Assembly (NCBI RefSeq): GCF_028858725.1
Contig: NC_084760.1
Coordinates: 57,623,367-57,687,366 of the forward strand
Reading direction: 5' to 3'
Source of the DNA: Colius striatus
Lineage: Eukaryota > Chordata > Aves > Coliiformes > Coliidae
Length of the DNA: 64,000 bases
Shown: in pieces, positions 61,861-64,000 of the stretch
Layout of the letters: every line of letters begins with the position of its first letter
How positions within the stretch are numbered: the stretch's first letter is position 1
Made by a program: the position numbers and the translations under genes
The notes under the pieces: generated by a model
What the model saw: the letters and a program-made list of their open reading frames with translations, nothing else
What the model was told of the DNA's origin: nothing
Database searches by the model: none

Positions 61861-64000
61861 CTGTCGATGAAGAGCAAACACACAGAGGTCAGTCCTTGAA
61901 TTGGCTTCCGGGTTCAGCTTGCCTGCACTCAGCTTTCTATCTTCTCCTCCCCTCTGCTTCCAAAGGCTGATATAACTTGACAGTCAGAGCTAGAGTACCT
62001 TAATTTTTACATCACCCAGTGCCTTAGCTGCAGTTTTTGGCCCTTCTCAGAACAAAATAGGGAGGCTGCTGCAAGTAAAGGCGCTTAATGCCCATGTTGA
62101 TGCCTGCAGCCAAAAGTCAGTTCTAAAAAGCGTTTGGAAACTTAACTGCAAACACTGGAGAGGGCACGTTACACTTGGTCACAGTGTCAAAACTGCTTTG
62201 TTAACTCATGTCTGAAACAACAGGGCTTGGGGTGAAACCCAAGCAAACTTGCCCACAAAACATATTTCTCAAGAGGATGGATGATGGTCTTAGTATTGAT
62301 CTGTGCTGGGGAGGTTCTATCAGCACCACATTGTTGGATTTTAGCAAAGCTGGGTTGGGTTTTTTTCATCTGTGCTTTAGAGGGTCCATGTGAGTTGGAT
62401 TTCTGACTGCTTGCTACAGCACGGGAAGTCAGGGTGGATGCTCAACTTAGGGCTCACAACATAGAAGTGGTTTCTTTTTATGCTTTACAGTGTGTAATAC
62501 AATTGCTCCCCTCCAGAAGGTAGAGTCACATTCCTTTTTTCAAGGACTTCACATCTTTCCTGCTTTTCTATGGTCTGTCACCTCCTTTATTTAAGAACAC
62601 ACCCTAGGGCTGATTAAGCTAACTCCCTGGAGGAGCTCTACTGCAGTGGATTGTACTCCCTGCATAGCGTTCACACTGACACACACTCTGTGGAAAAAGC
62701 CTCTTGAAATAGAAACATATAGAAAAGATATACAGAAACAGACCAGCACTTGCTCACTCTTAAGATGGTGATGCGCAATGTGGTTACTTGCTGCTGTTTA
62801 TAAGGCAAGGGACGTAAATTACACTTGTGGAGTAGTTTAGCTTCTACTTCAAGCACTAATTGGCTTTCTGAAGATAAATCATGTAATACTAAGATCTACG
62901 CACAAGTCTGTTTCTAACTGCAGGTTTTTATAAGGAAAACACCAAGGTGAATAGCTTGAAATGGGGAAAGAAAAAGAAAACCTTTAAAAACACAACTACT
63001 TAGAGGAACTCACAGTTTCCAAATCCGCTTAGTTATTGTTAATTGTAAGTTGCCTGGTTGCTTTTTTCTTAACCAGAGCACCATCAGCATTCATGCCACA
63101 CTACAAAGCACTAGGGCTGAAGAGCTTAGGCTTTATCCCAGCCCCAATACAATGCACAAAGGCAACAGCTGACATGCCAGATTGCATGAAAGCCTTTTTG
63201 TAGAGAGTGGGGAGGAAGGCTGTGTGACAAAAGGAAGACAGCAGAGTACTGCAGGGGAGGAGAGGCTTTCAGCTAATATTAACAAGTGCTTCCCAAATCT
63301 TGCAAATCCCAGGGAGCTCAGGTCTCTCCACAAGGAACACTGCAAGTCTTCCAAAACTCCTTTACTGGCTCAGCATACTTTGCAATTTGCTGACATCCAG
63401 TGTCCCACCGGGAAAGCAATAATGAAAACATTATTAAGGGTTTAATTCTAGCTGTGCTGAGCAATGTGAAGCATTAAAAGAGAAGCAGTCATAAGCAGCT
63501 GGGCATCTGATGCCCGACAATGTGTAGGCAGTCTCACAGGACAGCCACGGCAGGTCAACAGCGTTGTGTTTGGATGTTGAATCAGAGACTCTCCCAGGCA
63601 CCTGGGTTCAGGTCTTAAGGACAGGCATTTCAGTGAATATCCTGAGGACACTGTAAGAGCTCTCTGAAGTTCACATGGGAAGTCAAATTTTATATTAGAA
63701 GCACAGCTGATGGATCAGCACCAACAAGAGAAAAGTTGCAAACAGTTAGTATGTGGGAATAGCTTCGTTACTCTGCACAGTCTTCTTCTCCCTCTGAAAA
63801 AATGGAACCAAAGATGCTGAAAATAGATGACTCTCAGCAAAATCCATAGAGAGACTAAGAGCCTGCAACTTCCCAGATTCACTGGGATTCACCTCTCCCT
63901 ACAATAGTCCTTTGAACAAGGTCTACAGAAAATAACTAAGGTAAGTGATCAGTAGCAGGTAAAAGGGTAGTCTTCAGCTGCCTTCAGGTTTAAAAAAGGG
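61861..64000 (-). other. ECHDC1: ECHDC1 intron (partial)
   Basis: Sequence upstream of the terminal ECHDC1 exon on the minus strand. I searched for the preceding exon (the GGGAEFTTACDF-type segment) and did not find it, so at least 2.1 kb of this intron is in the window. No repeat or RNA gene was recognised. Confidence 0.65.

Noticed and set aside
1-64000. CRISPR arrays, operons, ribosome-binding sites, bacterial mobile elements
   Set aside because: Spliced vertebrate genes and avian repeats throughout; no regularly spaced repeats found.

Overview
The window reads as vertebrate, and specifically avian, nuclear DNA. Three genes in the order RSPO3 (+), RNF146 (+), ECHDC1 (-) match the conserved amniote neighbourhood (human 6q22.33). 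The interspersed repeats are those of bird genomes: CR1 LINE fragments of several ages, some ending in the ATTCTATGAT-type 3' tail, and ERVL-like LTRs. I cannot name the species.

Layout. 1-24.8 kb is the 3' part of RSPO3 (R-spondin 3): the exon for the second furin-like repeat (702-848), the thrombospondin-type exon (3212-3409), a 21-kb intron, and the last coding exon (24618-24811) with its 3' UTR to about 25.68 kb. The large intron holds two related CR1-ended elements that share a non-CR1 5' part (8501-9436 and 20444-21331); the second abuts a small CpG island. 25.7-44.1 kb is the RSPO3-RNF146 intergenic region, with no convincing gene. It contains CR1 fragments, a solo ERVL-like LTR with a near-matching 5-bp target duplication (26780-27749) and a perfect 17-bp-stem hairpin (26216-26283). 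44.16-45.29 kb is a strong CpG island, the likely RNF146 promoter. A 9-kb 5' UTR intron follows; it holds a 75-bp inverted repeat that is 91% matched (49209-49484) and two possible alternative 5' UTR exons. The whole RNF146 coding region lies in one exon (53812-54870). 55.6-61.3 kb contains the RNF146 3' end, an old ERVL-like LTR on the minus strand and unremarkable sequence. The terminal coding exon of ECHDC1 (61455-61860, minus) is tail-to-tail with RNF146; the earlier ECHDC1 exons lie beyond the right edge.

Function. RSPO3 and RNF146 both promote Wnt/beta-catenin signalling: RSPO3 outside the cell by sparing Frizzled receptors from ZNRF3/RNF43, RNF146 inside by poly-ADP-ribose-directed degradation of Axin. 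ECHDC1 is a metabolite-repair ethylmalonyl-CoA decarboxylase with no known link to that pathway. The proximity is conserved synteny, not an operon.

I found no new protein system. The observations most worth checking are the chimeric CR1 family in RSPO3 intron 4, the long inverted repeat in the RNF146 intron, and the compact hairpin at 26.2 kb.
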